The notes below the pieces were generated by a model. That model worked only from the letters and a program-made list of their open reading frames with translations, searched no databases and was not told the origin of the DNA. This document shows, piece after piece, positions 61,748-64,000 of a stretch of DNA of 64,000 nucleotides. Every line of letters begins with the position of its first letter. The stretch's first letter is position 1. The translations under genes and the position numbers were made by a program. The stretch is from the NCBI GenBank assembly GCA_014695295.1, contig JACJNY010000078.1:50899-114898 (forward strand), in the 5' to 3' direction. This stretch comes from Microcoleus sp. FACHB-61 (GTDB lineage Bacteria > Cyanobacteriota > Cyanobacteriia > Cyanobacteriales > Microcoleaceae).

Positions 61748-64000
61748 ATGAAAATGATACACCAAGAATTGGTTTCAATTATAGTTTTTATTGACTCAAA
61801 TGTTGAAGATTATCAGAGTTTAATTAGCGGCGTTTCCCCAAATGCTGAAGTAATTATCCTAGATGAAACGCTCGATGGGATTGAGCAAATCACCGAAAGG
61901 TTAGCAATTGAACAAAATATAGAAGCAATTCACATCATCTCTCACGGCAGTCCAGGTGAAGTACAACTCGGTGCAAATACACTCAACAGCAGCAACATAG
62001 AAAGCTTCGCCCCTGGACTCCAACAGTGGCGCAAAGCATTAATTCCCGGTGCCGATATTCTCCTCTACGGGTGTAATGTCGCCGCCGATGTATCGGTGAC
62101 AACTGACATCGACTACATCCGCCACATCAGCCAAGGGTTAAAACCCCTGTCTCATAGCTTAAGTCGGTTAAAACCGACTCAAGACAATCAAGACAATTCA
62201 CTTATTGGGTCCTCTCTCGATGACTTTCGCTATCAGACGGGGGTCAAAGCCCCCGTCCAGTCTGGTGTTAATCCCACAAAACCTCACCAATTCCTCGAAC
62301 GCCTGAGTGAATTAACCGGTGCCGACATCGCCGCCTCTGCCAACCTTACAGGCAATGCCGCACTGGGTGGAGACTGGGAACTGGAAGTACAAATAGGCAT
62401 CATTGAAACGCCAATCCCATTTAACGCCAACACCCTCAAAACCTACAGCGGCGTGCTAGGCTTCGCCACCAAAGTTGACTTCCCTACTGGCAGTAGTTAC
62501 TCCGTCTCCGTCAGCCTCGGCGACATCAACGGCGACGGGAAACCCGACTTAGCTGTGGCGAACATCGGCAGCAACACCGTCTCCATCCTGCTCAACACCA
62601 CCACTACCGGAGCCACCACCCCCACTTTCGCCCCCCAAGCCACCTTCCCTACTGGCACTGGCCCCGTCTCCGTCAGCATCGGTGACATCAACGGCGACGG
62701 GAAACCCGACTTAGCTGTGGTGAACCGCAACAACAACAGCGCCTCGGTTCTGCTCAACACCACCGCCACCGGAGCCACGGTTGCCAGTTTCGCCACCCAA
62801 GCCGTCTTCACTACTGGCGCTAATCCCCTCTCCAGCAGCCTTGATGATTTTAACGGCGATGGGAAACTAGACTTGGCTTTAGCGATCAGATTCAGCAACG
62901 CAGCCTCAGTTCTGCTCAACACCACTGCCACCGGAGCCACCACTGCCAGTTTCGCCCCCCTAGCCAACTTCGGTACTGGCTCTGAGCCCTACTCCGTCAG
63001 CATCGGCGACTTCAACGGCGACGGGAAACCAGACTTAGCTTCAGCGAACTTCAACAGCAACAGCGCCTCGGTTCTGCTCAACACCACCACTACCGGAGCC
63101 ACCACTGCCAGTTTTGCTCCCCAAGCCGCCTTCGCTACTGGCAGTCGCCCCAACCACATCAGCATGGGCGACTTCAACGGCGACGGGAAACCAGACTTAG
63201 CTGTGGCGAACGCGAATAGCAACAGCGCCTCCATCCTGCTCAACACCACCACTACCGGAGCCACCACTGCCAGTTTTGCTCCCCAACCCGCCTTCGCTAC
63301 TGGCGCTGGGCCCAGCTCCGTCAGCATCGGCGACATCAATGGGGACGGGAAACCTGACTTAGCTGTGGCGAACGCGAATAGCAACAGCGCTTCCATCCTG
63401 CTCAACACCACCGCCACAGGAGCCACCACCCCCACCTTCGCCACCCCAGTCCCCTTCCCTACTGGCAATAACCCGTTCTCCATCAGCATCGACGACATCA
63501 ACGGGGACGGGAAACCTGACTTAGCTGTGGCGAACCGCAACGACAACAGCGTTTCCATCCTGCTCAACACCACCCCCAAAGTTACTGCTGTCACCGCCAC
63601 CACCGCTGACGGCAGCTACGGTGTCGGTTCTACTATCAATATCACCGTCACCTTCGATGCTGCTGTCAACGTAGAAACCACCGGTGGCACACCCCGACTG
63701 CAACTAGAAACAGGCACAACTGACCAATTTGCCAGTTATACCAGTGGTAGTGGCACTACAGCCCTCACCTTCAACTATGTAGTGCAAGCAGGAGACACCT
63801 CCGGTGACTTAGAATACCTCCCCACTAACGCCCTCACCCTCAACGGCGGCACAATTAAAGAAACTGTTGCTACAGCCTTTGACGCTTTCTTAACTCTCCC
63901 CGCTACCGCCTCAGCTAACTCTCTCGGCGGTAGTAAAGCGATAGTTATTGATACCCTTGCACCCACCATCGCCAGCGTCACCTCTACCACCACTGACGGC
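61748..64000 (+). CDS. DUF4347 / FG-GAP repeat giant surface protein (3' end outside the window)
   Basis: The frame is open for 751 codons to the window edge. Residues 1 to about 240 are a DUF4347 domain (VFIDSNVEDYQSLISG, IHIISHGSPGEVQLG, ADILLYGCNVAAD, LSELTGADIAASANLTGN) interrupted at about 112-182 by an unrelated insertion. Seven FG-GAP/VCBS-type repeats of exactly 54 residues follow (DINGDGKPDLAVAN...SILLNTT). An Ig-like/cadherin-type module starts near KVTAVTATTADGSYG. DUF4347 is found at the N-terminus of very long cyanobacterial extracellular proteins; the DxNxDGxxD loops bind calcium. Either ATG 61748 or 61754 may be used; AGGA lies 5 bases before the second. Confidence 0.9.
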   Translation, partial: MKMIHQELVSIIVFIDSNVEDYQSLISGVSPNAEVIILDETLDGIEQITERLAIEQNIEAIHIISHGSPGEVQLGANTLNSSNIESFAPGLQQWRKALIPGADILLYGCNVAADVSVTTDIDYIRHISQGLKPLSHSLSRLKPTQDNQDNSLIGSSLDDFRYQTGVKAPVQSGVNPTKPHQFLERLSELTGADIAASANLTGNAALGGDWELEVQIGIIETPIPFNANTLKTYSGVLGFATKVDFPTGSSYSVSVSLGDINGDGKPDLAVANIGSNTVSILLNTTTTGATTPTFAPQATFPTGTGPVSVSIGDINGDGKPDLAVVNRNNNSASVLLNTTATGATVASFATQAVFTTGANPLSSSLDDFNGDGKLDLALAIRFSNAASVLLNTTATGATTASFAPLANFGTGSEPYSVSIGDFNGDGKPDLASANFNSNSASVLLNTTTTGATTASFAPQAAFATGSRPNHISMGDFNGDGKPDLAVANANSNSASILLNTTTTGATTASFAPQPAFATGAGPSSVSIGDINGDGKPDLAVANANSNSASILLNTTATGATTPTFATPVPFPTGNNPFSISIDDINGDGKPDLAVANRNDNSVSILLNTTPKVTAVTATTADGSYGVGSTINITVTFDAAVNVETTGGTPRLQLETGTTDQFASYTSGSGTTALTFNYVVQAGDTSGDLEYLPTNALTLNGGTIKETVATAFDAFLTLPATASANSLGGSKAIVIDTLAPTIASVTSTTTDG
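62135..62257 (+). repeat. Palindrome-rich insertion inside the DUF4347 coding sequence
   Basis: Three hairpins in a row: GGGTTAAAACCC (62135-62146), AGTCGGTTAAAACCGACT (62162-62179), and GACGGGGG...CCCCCGTC (62236-62257). The segment splits the conserved DUF4347 motif between GCNVAAD and FLERLSELTGAD but keeps the reading frame. Confidence 0.8.
62483..63570 (+). repeat. Seven 162-bp tandem repeats encoding FG-GAP units
   Basis: The GGCGACGGGAAACC-type core recurs at 62531, 62693, 62855, 63017, 63179, 63341 and 63503, spaced exactly 162 bases with no indel. Copy 3 is the most divergent. Confidence 0.92.

Noticed and set aside
62497..63603. Minus-strand frames of 156 and 204 codons with repeated VVAPVAVVLSRTEALL
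   Set aside because: They are the complement of the FG-GAP repeats, which are supported by calcium-loop motifs on the plus strand.

Overview
This window comes from a filamentous, non-heterocystous-type cyanobacterium, most like the Microcoleus/Oscillatoria group. This is inferred from several things read by eye: frequent GCGATCGC (HIP1-type) octamers; an RNA polymerase beta' subunit split into rpoC1 and rpoC2; the cyanobacterial gene order rpsT-tatD-rpoB-rpoC1-rpoC2; an NTRC-type thioredoxin reductase fused to thioredoxin; a one-helix high-light-inducible protein; heptameric tandem repeats (STRR type); and many large secreted or signalling proteins (TPR-CHAT, TPS-CHAT, DUF4347/FG-GAP, kinase-AAA-GAF-PP2C). 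No tool was run, so family calls rest on recognised motifs.

Layout. 1-9.9 kb: two TPR-CHAT caspase-like proteins, the first cut by the window edge. Between them lie a broken HTH-kinase gene flanked by 148-bp direct repeats and a subtilisin-like protease. 9.9-20.4 kb: housekeeping and regulation, with an NhaP-type antiporter, a GH25 lysozyme, a DUF427 protein, a diguanylate cyclase, an XRE regulator with a perfect palindrome at its promoter, an unusual phosphatase-methyltransferase fusion, NTRC, and an orphan DppC-type permease. 20.4-30 kb: a 1.85-kb gene-free leader, the principal sigma factor, an HLIP, a sugar-type ABC ATPase carrying an in-frame heptamer-repeat insertion, a type IIA topoisomerase A subunit and a CheY-like regulator. 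30-43 kb (minus strand): the rpsT-tatD-rpoB-rpoC1-rpoC2 block. A free-standing double-HNH homing-endonuclease-like gene sits between rpoB and rpoC1. 44-50 kb: hisD, a universal stress protein, an ATP-grasp ligase beside an isoaspartyl peptidase, and an AlkB-like dioxygenase. 50-52 kb: a gene graveyard holding a methyltransferase-like gene split by one TAG, a kinase fragment, a TPR fragment and a tyrosine-recombinase remnant. 52-64 kb: a 1771-residue kinase/AAA/GAF/PP2C protein, a TPS-secreted CHAT protein with a Pro-rich linker, and the start of a giant DUF4347/FG-GAP surface protein.

How the genes fit together. The rpo block with sigA is the core transcription machinery. Around it sit components that recur in cyanobacterial conflict or cell-death networks: three CHAT proteases, STAND-like kinase proteins, a vMAP-type HTH and a subtilase. 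Several of these are degrading, duplicating or expanding through 120-, 162- and 7-bp repeats. The observations most worth following are the HNH gene inside the rpoB-rpoC1 spacer, the phosphatase-methyltransferase fusion, coding repeats that could act as slippage switches, and a palindrome-rich element inserted in frame into the DUF4347 domain.
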